Shown piece after piece: positions 10,826-21,835 of a DNA stretch of 64,000 bases (the first letter of the stretch is position 1; each line of letters opens with the position of its first letter). This DNA is from Sorghum bicolor (Eukaryota; Streptophyta; Magnoliopsida; Poales; Poaceae): positions 13,661,405-13,725,404 of the forward strand of contig NC_012875.2 of assembly GCF_000003195.3 (NCBI RefSeq), read 5' to 3'. Position numbers and translations under genes: made by a program. Below the pieces are notes generated by a model. The model was given only the letters and a program-made list of their open reading frames with translations, did not search any database and was not told where the DNA came from.

Positions 10826-13702
10826 TGTCACACCCAATTTCAAGGAAGAAATTGAATGCATAAACTTATGTGCGCCCAGAGATCAATCACACACATAAGT
10901 CACAAATTAAATACCATCATCGCAGTGTTTACAACAAACGTAGTTATTACATCACAAAGTCTGGTATAACAGTAGAAATATAAATAAGATAATCTAAGGT
11001 AACTATCTCATGGCCCTCACACAGGGAAGGTCGACTGGTGAAGCACAAGCCTAATAGTCCTCCGGATAGTCCTCATAGCTTCCACCATGTGTTACCCATC
11101 CGGGATTTTTATCCAAAGAAAAGAAATATACAAGCGTGAGTACATCTCGTACTCTACAAGCATAGCATGAGGATTTATGAGGCTCAAACAGGCTAAACTA
11201 GGTTCACTGCATCAGCTTTTAGTAGGTCAGTGTTTTATCATTGATTATTATAGATTATGCTTAAGCTCCCAAATATCCCATATGATCAGTTATCAGAACC
11301 ATAGTAAGTCATTAAGTCACATTAAAGCATAATTATACATCATCATGTACCATAAAGCCATCAGGAACCAGTTATTCTGTGAGTTTTCTGGGCCGCTCGT
11401 GACCGTGAGCACGGCTGTTATAACAGTTTTACACTCTGCAGAGGTTGTGCACTTTCACCGTGAGTCGTGTTGCCCATATGCCCGGGATCCGTCGACCCCC
11501 AAACACTACCAATGTGAGCGGGCAGGGTACAGTATGAAGCTTTCCATAGGCCTATTCTAACCAGTTAGGGCCGCGAGGTTTCCTCGGCAGGCAGATGTAG
11601 AAAACCACCCTTTCCTATGGCACATTTCCATCGCGGCTATACTCATAGAAACAGGGGCAGCACTACACCCAAAGTGGCAAGCGCCTCTTGCGCCCTTTCG
11701 GGTAACCTCTAACGAGTTAGAAAAGATCCTATTACCGAGCTAAAGTCAGAGCCATGTGACTCTCCCGGTTGTACTGTAAGTCCCAGCTTTTGCCGACAGA
11801 TAAGTCCTTACGGAGGGTCTAGGACAACATGACCAACAGTCATTTGTACCATAGCCCTATGTTCCATTTATCATAATCATGTTTAATCAATTAACCATGG
11901 TTCCATCACTGATTTCAGATCATATATAATTGGAGTTAAAGCACTAGCACTTCTACCCATATGTAATAAAAACCCTTGGGAACAAGGTAATTGTCATCAA
12001 CAGCTAGGATGTCCTTATAGTTTGCAATATTATACACATGCAGGGTGAAATGCTTAGAAATGAGTAGGACAACAAGGTAGGCCCATGCTATACTTGCCTT
12101 GGTTCACGTACTCCTGCAGTTCTTGCTGGTCCTACTGGTCCCCAAAGAGCTCCGGACTCCCGAAATACTCCTCACCGTCTGGGCTCGATCAATACATCAC
12201 AATCGTCACGCATAACAAGACAAACATGCAAGAGAACAATTCCTAAAGTTAGAACAGTACACCAGGAGTAAATAAATTAAATAAAACTTTTCCAAAATCA
12301 TCTACGTGCTGCTACGATCACGTCAACGCGAAATTCACGAAAAACGGACTTACGACGCGAAAGTTACGCTTTTAACGGGATTTCAACAACAATCTATGGA
12401 CTTGTAATTAACTAGGAAATATAATAGTGGTAAACCTAAACAACAGTGGTACCAACACGAAGCTTACGAAATTACGAAACTAACGCAACTTGAACGGATC
12501 GATTCGGAGTTCAAACGACGATTTTATAGCTAAAACAATGTGGTGGCAATTCTGTAAATAAGGCAGAGTTTAAACGATTTTAAATAAATGAATTAAATCA
12601 TGAAAATTCTTCTGGCCGAGGACTGCGCGCGCGAAAAAGGGTTTCTAGGGGGGCTCTTTATCAAAATCGCCCCCGAAGGGGTATGGGGCTCTCTGGGCCG
12701 TTGATCTCTTGATGAACGCCTGAGATTAGAAGGGGGGAAAGGGGGGAGAGGATGGGCGGCGCTCCTGGCCGCAGGGGAGGAAGGCCGCGGCGGGCGCCAT
12801 GGCCGGCCGGGCCTGAGCTCGCCGGCGCAACCCCAACCGAGGCTACGGCGGACCGTTTTCTAAACCGAGACCGCTGGGAGAGAGAGGAGGGCGAGGGGAA
12901 TGCGTCCCCGGCCTTGGAACGATCCAGGAAGCACCCGAGCTACTGCGCCATGGCCGGCGGCGGAAAGCTTCTCCGGCGAGCGCGGCCGGAGCGATAGAGG
13001 ACCCCGTTTTGCTCGGGAATTGGATGGGGAGAGAGAGGGAAGGGAGAGGAAGCTCATCACGGCGCTAAATCGGAGCGAAACGGCTCTAGATGGAAGCTTC
13101 ACGCGGCGGGCGAAGAACTCCGGCGACGGTTCTCAGCGCGCTCGCGGTTGGGAGCAGAGCCGAGGGAAGAGAGGGGGAAAATGGAGAGAGGAAGACTCGG
13201 GCGCGTGGACTCCCTCCACTTGAAGCCGAGACGCGGGGGGGGGGGGGGCGGAGAACGTGGGCGCGCGGGAGAGCGGCTTCGGCGGTTTCCAAACGGGAGA
13301 GAGACTCGGGGCGGAGCGGTTGGCGGAAGGGGGTGGTCCTGACGGGTGGGCCCCACCCGTCCGCCAGGGAGAAAGAGGGGGAAGGGAGGGGAGCCTGCTG
13401 GGGTTGCTAGGCCACAAGGCCGAAAAGAAGGAGGGGGAAGAGAGAAAAACTTTTCCTTTTTATTTTCCAAACAAAATTTCCAAACTCTTTTCCAAATGAA
13501 TTTTTGAATTCAAATTCCTTTCTTCAAACCACTCATCCCATGAAAGAAGTGCACCAGCATGTATGCAACAACGTGTTTCTAATTTTCTATTAAATTTTAA
13601 TTTCCCAAAGTTTATTTATTTTCCTATATTTTTATGCTCACAAAATTATTTAATAAAGCCAAATTCATCTATTTTTAAAAGAGCCAAATTTTGGGTGTTA
13701 CA
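10826..13702 (-). repeat. element A 3' LTR
   Basis: 2,877 bp. In sense (minus) orientation it starts TGTAACACCC at 13702 and ends GTGTGACA at 10826. It holds a GC-rich, CpG-rich island at about 12700-13440 that yields many overlapping meaningless ORFs on both strands. The rest is AT-rich. Relative to the other LTR it lacks about 30 bp in the GC island. Confidence 0.93.
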
Positions 13703-13725
13703 ATTCTATCCCCCTTAAAAATAAT
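13703..13725 (-). other. element A polypurine tract
   Basis: Directly inside the 3' LTR. On the minus strand it reads as a purine run with AAGGGGGATAGAAT next to the LTR. It primes plus-strand cDNA synthesis and fixes the element's orientation. Confidence 0.8.
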
Positions 13726-13749
13726 CTCGTCCTCGAGATTGGGTGATGC

Positions 13750-15682
13750 TTACTCAAATAGTTGTGGATACGACTTTTTCAAATCCTCTTCTCTTTCCCA
13801 GGTGGCTTCATCTTCGGTACAACGATTCCATTGTACTTTACACATTTTTATAGTTCTGCTTCTTGTAACTCTGTCTGCAGTTTCCAAGATCTTTATCGGG
13901 TACTCTTCATATGTGAGATCTTCTTTAACGGTCAACTCTTCTATAGGAATCTGCTCTTCGGGTACCCGCAAACATTTCTTCAACTGAGAAACATGGAATA
14001 CATCATGTACACCTGACAAACTCTCAGGAAGTTCTAACTGATAGGCTACTTCTCCACATCTTGCAAGAATCCTGAAAGGTCCGACGTATCTCAGTGCTAG
14101 CTTACCCTTCACATTGAATCTCTTCACACTCCTCATTGGAGATACCTTCAGATATACAAAATCACCCTCTTTGAAGCTCAAGTCACTTCTTCGGGTGTCG
14201 GCATAACTTTTCTGCCTTGACTGTGCCACTCTTAGATTGTCCCTAATCATCCTCACTTGTTCTTCAGCACTTCTTAGGACGTCTGGTCCAAACACCTGTG
14301 TCTCACTAGTTTGATTCCAGAATAAAGGTGTCCTACACTTGCGACCATACAAAGCCTCAAATGGTGCCATCTTGAGACTCTTCTGGTAACTGTTGTAATA
14401 GGAAAACACGGCATACGGCAGACTTTTGTCCCAACTAGTGCCATACTGCAGAGCACAAGCTCTAAGCATATCCTCCAAGATCTGATTAACCCTTTCTGTC
14501 TGCCCATCAGTTTGGGGATGATAAGCAGAGCTAAAGTTTAGCTTAGTTCCCAAGGATCTATGTACTTTATGCCAAAAGTGCGATGTAAACTGAGTTCCTC
14601 GGTCGGACACGATCTTCTTTGGAACTCCGTGTAAGCACACAATCCTTTCCATGTACAGCTCGGCTAACCTTGCCCCTTTGTAGTTGGTTTTGACTGGTAA
14701 GAAATGTGCAACCATAGTGAGTCGGTCTACTATTACCCAAATGGAGTCATACCCACGTTGAATACATGGCAACCCGGTAATAAAGTCCATACCGACTTCT
14801 TCCCACTTCCATTCGGGTATCTGCATTGGTTGCAACAACCCTGCAGGTCATTGGTGCTCAGCTTTCACCCTCTGACAGGTGTCACACAAAGCAACATACT
14901 CTGCTACATCCCTTTTCAATCCATACCACCAATATCTCTCCTTTAGGTCCAAATACATCTTGGTACTCCCAGGGTGTATTGAATAAGCAGAGTCATGCGC
15001 CTCACGCAGAATTGTGTCTCGGATAGCCTTCACTTCAGGCACACATATCCTTTTCCCAAACCATAGGGTACCATTCTCATCTATCCTGAAGCCTGGTGCC
15101 TTTCCAAGCACTACATTAACTACTATCTCTTTTAATTTCTCATCCTCCAACTGACTCTTATGTATCTCTTGTTCCAATGTTGGCTCTACCTCTAGACCCA
15201 TGGTATGATTCACAAAGCCTATGTTGAGGTGTTCTATTTCGGCTCGCAACTCAGCTGGAATAAATGTCAGCTGAAGTCTGTTGACATAGTTTTTCCTACT
15301 AAGTGCATCTGCAACTACATTTGCTTTCCCAGGGTGATAATGCACTTCCAGGTCGTAATCCTTGATCAACTCTAACCAACGATGTTGCCTCAGATTCAGG
15401 TCTGACTGGGTGAAGATATACTTTAGGCTCTTATGGTCTGTGTAAATATCACACTTGTGACCAATCAAGTAATGCCTCCAGATTTTTAAGGCATGGACCA
15501 CTGCGGCTAGTTCCAGATCATGAGTAGGGTAATTCAACTCATGTTTTCTCAACTGCCTAGATGCATAGGCCACTACTCTCCCTTCTTGCATGAGCACACA
15601 ACCTAAACCTAAGCGAGAAGCAACACAATAGATGGAGAAGCTCTTGCTTAAGTCAGGTAAGGTCAACACTGGAGCTGTGGTC
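13750..15682 (-). pseudogene. element A pol, 3' part: RNase H, integrase, chromodomain
   Basis: C-terminal half of Gypsy Pol, one reading frame from the element B junction (15678-15682) to a stop at 13750. In order: RNase H ([12 protein letters not shown], then [10 protein letters not shown]), integrase zinc domain (HPGSTKM ... CDTCQRVK), integrase core ([25 protein letters not shown]) and a chromodomain (about 13760-13910, with VQWNRCTEDEATWE). Oddities: RNase H reads YCVAS where element C has YCDAS, so the first catalytic Asp is Val. An in-frame UGA at 14848-14850 separates the zinc domain from the core and fits a CpG C-to-T change of an Arg codon. The frame is otherwise open for about 640 codons. 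It is nonfunctional. Confidence 0.9.
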
Positions 15683-18600
15683 TGTAACACCCTAGGTGTT
15701 AAGCATGCACTTAGTCTCACCAAAGCCATGCATAAGCATTTCCATCAAGCATAAGCATCATGAGCATGACACTCTTTTCAAATTATGATTTGATGTGCTT
15801 CATTTCATAAGTTTTAAATATGTTAAAAATGTGGTGCTTGCTTCAAAAATTGTGAAATATTCAAACTAGGTTGGTTTATGTGTAAGAAGAATTAAGAACA
15901 TTTTTGTGCAAATTTTTGGAGCTATGGAAATTGAGAAATGGAATTTATACAAAATATCCAAAATAACTTTATTTAAAAACCTAGAACTAAGTTTTAATTG
16001 GTAATTCAAATTCTATTTAGAATTTGGTCTTACCTATTAAAGCAAAGTTGTAGAGTTTTTAGTTTGGCACCACTTTGCTTTTGGGTGAAAATGGTGAAAA
16101 TGATTTGAAAATGGTCAAAATGCTTTTGGAAGAGGATTTAAGAAAAGAAAATTTAAAAAAAAAATGGAAAAGGGAAAAGGGAGCGCTAGCAGGCCGCGGC
16201 CTTGCTTCTGGCCCACTGGCCGAAGCCGGCTCGGCCCGCCCGCGCTCTCCCCTCCCCCTTCCCCGCGCTCGCGCTCGCGTCCGCGCGCGGACGGCCTCGC
16301 CGCGACGCCGTGGCGCGCCGGCAGGACTCGGCCGCCGCGTGGCGGGCATGCGGCAGCGAGGACGCGCCCCGGTCGGCCACCAAAGCGCCCCGGTCGCGCT
16401 CGCCTCCGCCCCCGCTCCCATTTGCGCCCCTCAGCTCTCTCTCTCTCGCTCTCTCGCCCTCGCCCCGCACGCGCAGAGCGCCGCCGTCGCCATTGGAGCC
16501 CGAGCTCCGCCTCGGCTGTTCCTCCCCCGTGCGTGCGCCATTCTTCAATTAGTTCTTCCCCGAGCTTCGCCCTCGCTCCGCCGTTGCGAAACGCTCATCT
16601 GAGCGCTCGGTAAGGCACGGTGAGCCCCGCTCGCCCTCGCTTTCTTCTCCGGCGAGAGCTCCGCCGCCGCACGCGTGGTCCGCGCGTCTCCATGCCTTCC
16701 GGTGCTGCGTAGTTGGCGCATCGTGTTCGCCTTGGCACCGCGATGCTCGCAAGCCCCTCCAGCCACGCTCTACCGAGCCGGCGTCCCGTACCGACGACGA
16801 GCAGCGCCGCCGCTCCGCCATGGCCGGTGGCGAGCCTGCTCCGGTCCGTTTTAGGCCGCGCAAATGGGTGCCCTAGGTCCGCCGTGAGCCGTGGAGCGTG
16901 TAGAGCCGCTTGATTCGCCGAAAGGGGTCGCCGACGGTGAGCTCCAGCTCGCCGGAGCTCCTCCCCCTCTGCGCTCTGACCAGCGGGCCCGGCTGGCAGG
17001 CGGGTCCGCTCGTCAGCGGCCGCGGGTGCACTGCACCGGGTGCACCTAGCAGGTCTCGGGGTGGATTTGAATTGTTTTCAGAAAAATAATTTCCAGGAAA
17101 TGATTTAAATGTTCAAAAATCCATATCTTGATGAATATAGCTCCAAAAATGGTGAAATAAATTTTGGTGTGTTCCTTATTTCCAGATCTATAGCCTAGTA
17201 TGATTGCATGTCATGTTTGAGTAACTTTCCTGTAAGAATATAATTAATCCATGTTTTTCCTAAACTTGGAAAATGCATAGTAAATAAAATAGGGTTCAGA
17301 AAAATGTAAAACTTGTTTTGCTGGCTCTGCATGTGTGTTTAATCACTGAGAAAATATTGTTACATATTATTTGGTGTATAAATGAATTTATGGTAATTTA
17401 AATGCTTGCATGGCAGTGCTTTATGATTTTTAATAATTAAATGGGTCATGCAATAAATCTGGAAAATTTTGTGGGTGTTTCTTATGATATTAGATAAATT
17501 GTAAAAATATGAAATCTGTTGTTTGACACTTATATCACAGTAGGGTGATTTTACTTGCCTTATTAATTAATCTTGTGATTTTTGTGGCCCAAAATAAGTA
17601 TCCAAAAATCATGAAAAATTTACAGTAGACTTTATGCTTAGCTGGTAGTCTCCTGTAATTTTTGTGGAATTTATTGATGAACATAATTGCATTTGATTTT
17701 TTTCTATGGGCTTAGAAATGAATAAAGAAAACTATGAATGGTTGTATATATAGGGTGAATGGAGTAAGTTGGGTTTGGTGTATCTTTGAAGCATCATGGA
17801 GGTTGCTGGTTGCATTTGAAAAATAATTATAGAAGAGAATGTAATAGATGTTTGATTCAATTGTTTATTCTTGGATGATGTTGACTACCTTGTAATGAAC
17901 ATGACCAGGTGTATCATCCATGCATCATGTCATGGTCCTTTGGCACTTTCTCATACAAGCATCCACTCGGGCATCTCGCACTCCACTCATGAGCATATAT
18001 GCATCATACAAGCTCGCAGGAGAACGAAGTGGGACCCGAGGAACCCGAGGAGATACAGGAGCAGGAACCTCCGGAAGCACAGGAAACCGGAGAGGAATTG
18101 CAAGAGTGTCCGGATCACCGACCCAGCACCTTTGAGAAAGGCAAGCCCCGGAGCATTCTAAGTCTCCCTATTCTCGCTAACTTATATAAAGTGTTATACC
18201 TGTTCTACTGTATTGCATATTAAGTGATAGGAGTTGCCTGATACCGTTGCTGCATATGTACTCCTTGTTATCCCTACTCGTTTATCTACCTTGTCCTATG
18301 TAGACAGGCGCGGAGTCTATGCTTAGCTTGCTTAGTCCGGTAGAAGTCGGGTGATGTCCTGTCACCTGCGAGATATAGGTGGATACCTGCTTGTTTAAGC
18401 AGTGGTTGCTTGGGGAAAGAATTAACCAAGTGTGGAATGTAATTGGAGACCGGGCAGGGTCTTATGGTGGGTTGACCATGGTGCCCCTGCCTGTGTCGAT
18501 TAAGGACCGATCGTTGACGGCCCTCTTGTCATGTTGAACGCATGCCCCACACTTAGCTGGAAGGATAAGTCGTTCCGACCGCGAAGCCTGAACACTATCC

Positions 18601-19646
18601 GGGCCGGGAATCGAGCCGCCATGCGCTGTATTGGTGGTGATTGAGGAGAACGACGAGGGCGCGGCGCGCAACCTTGCTATACCTTGGATACCTCGGTCGC
18701 CGGAACGGTCCTCGGGTACTGGCGGTGCCTGCCGAACCCGCGAATTGGTCCTGGATAGTGTAATACGGTGATCTGTAGCTCACTTGATCAGTGAGTGTGG
18801 TTTGTGTGGGGAATACCTCGCCAGCTGGTTAGAAATCGATTCGAATCGCCATCGCTCCTGGATAGTGAGCACTTGACATGAGCCCTGTCCTCGTAGTAAG
18901 GACTATGGAACACTTGGGTTATAATGATGAATAGTTTTAAGAAATGCTATGATGAGGTACTATCATAGTCTCATACTTGCTTGTAATAGTGCAGGTGCAA
19001 ACCTAGACGATAGGTAATGATACTTTCAACTTGAGCCAATTAAAAGAAGAAAGACTTATGTAGGTTATGTTAGCGAAATACTGCGGTTTTGCAAAATGGT
19101 CGTCAACTACCCCACTATATAGCCTTCATGATCCTTGATGAGTCTTTATTTTAAGTTTATGACGGGTAAGTCTAGCTGAGTACCTTCTCGTACTCAGGGT
19201 TCTATTCCCATGTTGTTTTGCAGATGGTCAAATGTACTATGGTTATTGCATCCTCTGTCTGTACCCAGCTATGGGTGATGACTAGACCAAGGGCGATGGT
19301 CACTCCGTCTCTTCTTTTGCTTTTGTGGGAATGACCGAACTATGGCACTGTATCAGACTTATCGTGTGTGTTGTAATTTCAAACTATGAAGCTTCCGCTA
19401 CTTGAAGAACTTGGTTTGTAATAACTTTAAGCACTCCGAGGTATTTTATGAATGTTGAAATCTGGATGTACTTGTGGATGGCGGCCGCTAAACTTATTAC
19501 GATCTTGGCTGTTATGCGATGTGTGGTTTGAAATCCTTCGAGATTTCACGGACTACCGGGATTATATGGGCTTAAGCGTGATGGTTCGACTATGCAAATG
19601 GTCACTATTAGGATTAATCTCTTATAATTTGGTCGGTTCTGTTACA
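15683..19646 (+). repeat. element B 5' LTR
   Basis: 3,964 bp from TGTAACACCC to GGTTCTGTTACA. A GC-rich island at about 16180-17060 includes a CT-rich stretch near 16435-16460 and donor-like GTAAGG at 16610, followed by AT-rich intron-like sequence. TATA-like motifs occur at 17745-17753 and 18183-18190. I cannot say which is used. The ORFs over the island (16059-16913) lie in five or six frames and are not credible genes. Confidence 0.95.
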
Positions 19647-19648
19647 GC

Positions 19649-19660
19649 TGGCATCGGAGC
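19649..19660 (+). other. element B primer-binding site (tRNA-Met-like)
   Basis: TGGCATCGGAGC lies two bases after the 5' LTR. It differs at two positions from TGGTATCAGAGC, the usual plant Gypsy site complementary to initiator tRNA-Met. Confidence 0.75.
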
Positions 19661-20467
19661 AAGGTTTAGCGAGTTACTGTTCATAAGTACGTTCTAAACA
19701 AAATCTAAACCGGTCTAATGAAGGATTTTGGTAATTAATAAGGATCAAGGTGTTAAACTAAGTTTTGGAAAATTATCTAGTGTGCCATGGTCATATCCTT
19801 TATGCCCAGTTAAGGACTCTAAGGTGGCTAGTTAAGTACTGACTTGGGGGTTAATGCATCATATTTTCATTTCGTCGCTCATACGGCGTGCAAATAGTAT
19901 GAGTGCCATTCATTTGAGTGGTAATGTATGGATCAATTCTTCCTCTACGCCATGGTAAGTGGGAGTTGTGAGAGCATGATCGGATACACTGCCGGTCTAG
20001 GGGAGTGTTGTCAGGTGCTGTGTCATGCACACATGTTGGTGTGTCTTGGGAACAGTACCGCATGCTGGGAATTCCGTCCTGAGAGGCGATGCCGTCAATA
20101 GGGCGATGATGTGGGTAGTGGCACGTCACATGCATGGACGGGTGTCTGTGTATGTGAAGTGCATGGTTTTAAATTCTTGCTCTGCATGATCATATTGTGG
20201 GTGGGCTGAAATGAGTTTTCTGCAGGTACACTAACCACGTTCTCGCTTAGAACGCTAGTTACGTTATGAGAGAACGTTGTGTGCCACCGCGTATACCGCT
20301 TAGTGTTAACTTTTGTTTTCTAAGTTTGTGAGATCGTAAGTTCGTACATGCATCATGTGCATTTCATATCATTGCTTACTTTCCCCCTTAATTTAATCTG
20401 TCCCAATTCTAAATAAAATAACTGAAGGTAATCCTCACTCTTACCCACGGTATTCCATTTGCAGCAG
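19661..20467 (+). other. element B untranslated leader
   Basis: About 800 bp between the primer site and the extra ORF with no convincing coding sequence. It ends in CCATTTGCAGCAG directly before the ATG, which resembles a splice acceptor. A donor-like CAGGTAC occurs near 20223. Confidence 0.5.
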
Positions 20468-20554
20468 ATGGCACGCACTAGGCTCACCGCTCGCAAGTCC
20501 ACTGGTGGGCGGGCCCCTCGCCGTCCGTTGGCAGCTAGGAGCTCGCGACATAAG
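20468..20554 (+). other. segment encoding the histone H3-like N-terminal tail
   Basis: Codons 1-29. In H3 numbering (Met removed), 17 of positions 1-26 are identical to H3, including ART at 1-3, the unbroken TARKSTGG at 6-13, and APR at 15-17. K9 is kept in its exact ARKST context. Positions 4, 14, 18 and 23 are Arg instead of Lys, and position 27 is His. The comparison is with the universally conserved H3 tail known from histone biology. Confidence 0.88.
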
Positions 20555-21511
20555 AGCAAGTTCCTAGAGGAGTTTGGGATGCCCACTTTGCTTTGGAGGG
20601 TGCTCAGTTCGATGGGGTATCCCGAAGGAAGGGAGCCTCGCTACTATTGGGATAAGGAGCCGCTTGGTGATGAGACCCTGGTGGGGATCGAGGCAGTTGT
20701 CCCTACCAGTGGAGGAGACCCTGCTTGGGGCGGTTGGGTGTACGAGTCCCGAGGTGTCACGCCTTTCCACGGTGCCAGCAGGGCAGCTTTCGCAGTTCTG
20801 AGGGACCTCATGGAGAGGTTTCCACAGGAGCTGGCCCACGCCTTCGCTGGGGTGTTTCCCCGGGGTGACCCTTACACTTCGGTGTGGGATCAGTCCGAGG
20901 TGAATGCTCTAGAGAGGAGTGCGGATGAGGACCAGCACAGTGACAGTGCAGCTATGAGTGCCATGTACGCATTGATGAAGACCTATGGAGGCCTGGAGCG
21001 TTGTTTGGGTCGCTTGTCCGGGTCTCTTCTCACCGTCCAGGATGAGAAGCGTCAGTTGCAGCGTGAGTTTGACTCTGAGGTTGAGAGGCTACAGGCAGAG
21101 TTGGCTCGTGTGACCAGAGAGAGAGACCAGGCAGTCCAGAAGAACAGTGAGCTGAGTCAGGACCTGCTTGCAGTGCGGGAGCAGAAGGACAGGGTGACTA
21201 CTGCTCACAGGAACTGCGAGCGCATGCTAGTCCATGTGCTTGGACAGAGGAATGAAGCCTGGCACGAGGAGGACACTTTGAGGGCCCGACAGCTGGAGCT
21301 AGAGCAGCAGCTAGCTAATGCTGAGGAGTACAATGAGAACTTGCATGAGGAGATCCACCAGCTGCATAACCAGCTCCACCCTCACCACCTGCCTGGAGCA
21401 GCTGAGCTAGACTCTGAGGACGAGATGGACGCGGATCTCGAGATAGGGGCAGCTGCTAGTGGTGATGAGGATGAGGATGGCTCTGGCATGGACAGTGATC
21501 ATAGCGACTAG
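20468..21511 (+). CDS. extra ORF with histone H3-tail mimic, coiled coil and acidic tail
   Basis: 347 codons, from the ATG at 20468 to a TAG. I chose this ATG because the product then begins MARTRLTARKSTGG, matching histone H3 from its own initiator Met; the upstream TTG would add three residues. Residues 1-29 resemble only the H3 tail, and no histone-fold sequence follows. Residues 38-118 may form a small globular domain of alpha-beta-beta-beta-alpha type, with hydrophobic helix LLWRVLSSMGY, strands around 58-92, and an Ala-rich last helix around 102-118, loosely like a double-stranded-RNA-binding domain. Residues 186-306 have strong coiled-coil character. Residues 313-347 are acidic, with about 16 Asp/Glu. 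It lies between the primer site and gag, 324 bp upstream of gag. The frame is intact. I do not recognise the family, and its function is unknown. A nuclear or chromatin role, or interference with silencing, is inference. Confidence 0.85.
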   Translation: MARTRLTARKSTGGRAPRRPLAARSSRHKSKFLEEFGMPTLLWRVLSSMGYPEGREPRYYWDKEPLGDETLVGIEAVVPTSGGDPAWGGWVYESRGVTPFHGASRAAFAVLRDLMERFPQELAHAFAGVFPRGDPYTSVWDQSEVNALERSADEDQHSDSAAMSAMYALMKTYGGLERCLGRLSGSLLTVQDEKRQLQREFDSEVERLQAELARVTRERDQAVQKNSELSQDLLAVREQKDRVTTAHRNCERMLVHVLGQRNEAWHEEDTLRARQLELEQQLANAEEYNENLHEEIHQLHNQLHPHHLPGAAELDSEDEMDADLEIGAAASGDEDEDGSGMDSDHSD

Positions 21512-21835
21512 ATGCTAGGGCTCTAGAGCTAGTCTTTCCTCTTTTGTGATGTATGTTGCATGGCATGTCATGTACTTTTGGATCTGGGCTGTGTAAGACT
21601 TTATGAGTTGATGCTGGAAGTCCAGTGTATGTATGCTGGCAAGTTGGATGTACGCGAACCTTGTTGCGTGAATGTTAAGTAATCTGTTAGTGATGTTGTG
21701 CGTGGATGATGAGTTGTTGTGCCTTTGTTTATTGTGTGAATTTATTCCCTCAGTAAATTCAGTATGGCACGATTTTACACATTTTCTACCGGTTGATGGC
21801 GACTCCTAACGATTGCTTATCATTGGCGTATGCAG
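21512..21835 (+). other. spacer between extra ORF and gag
   Basis: About 320 bp with no coding sequence. It ends GCGTATGCAG immediately before ATGG of gag, again acceptor-like, which would allow gag to be made from a spliced RNA that skips the extra ORF. Confidence 0.5.

Noticed and set aside
11345..11560. 71-codon ORF repeated at 35145-35360
   Set aside because: The two copies are simply the two LTRs of element A. It is antisense to the element and covers the conserved LTR block.
12752..13499. Dense ORFs in the GC island of element A LTRs (also 36393-37427)
   Set aside because: All frames of both strands are open because of base composition; no frame is consistently kept between the two LTRs.
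13691..15026. Plus-strand ORFs opposite element A integrase
   Set aside because: Antisense shadows of the pol reading frame.
16059..16913. ORFs in the element B LTR GC island (also 26747-27494), considered as captured host gene exons
   Set aside because: Composition artefacts in several frames with no domain. I considered transduction of a host 5' exon but see no protein similarity to support it.
19452..19697. 81-codon ORF at the end of the B 5' LTR
   Set aside because: It runs across the LTR/primer-site boundary; the 3' LTR copy ends differently.
20468..20554. A host histone H3 gene or pseudogene
   Set aside because: Only the tail matches; the histone fold is absent and the frame continues into an unrelated domain.
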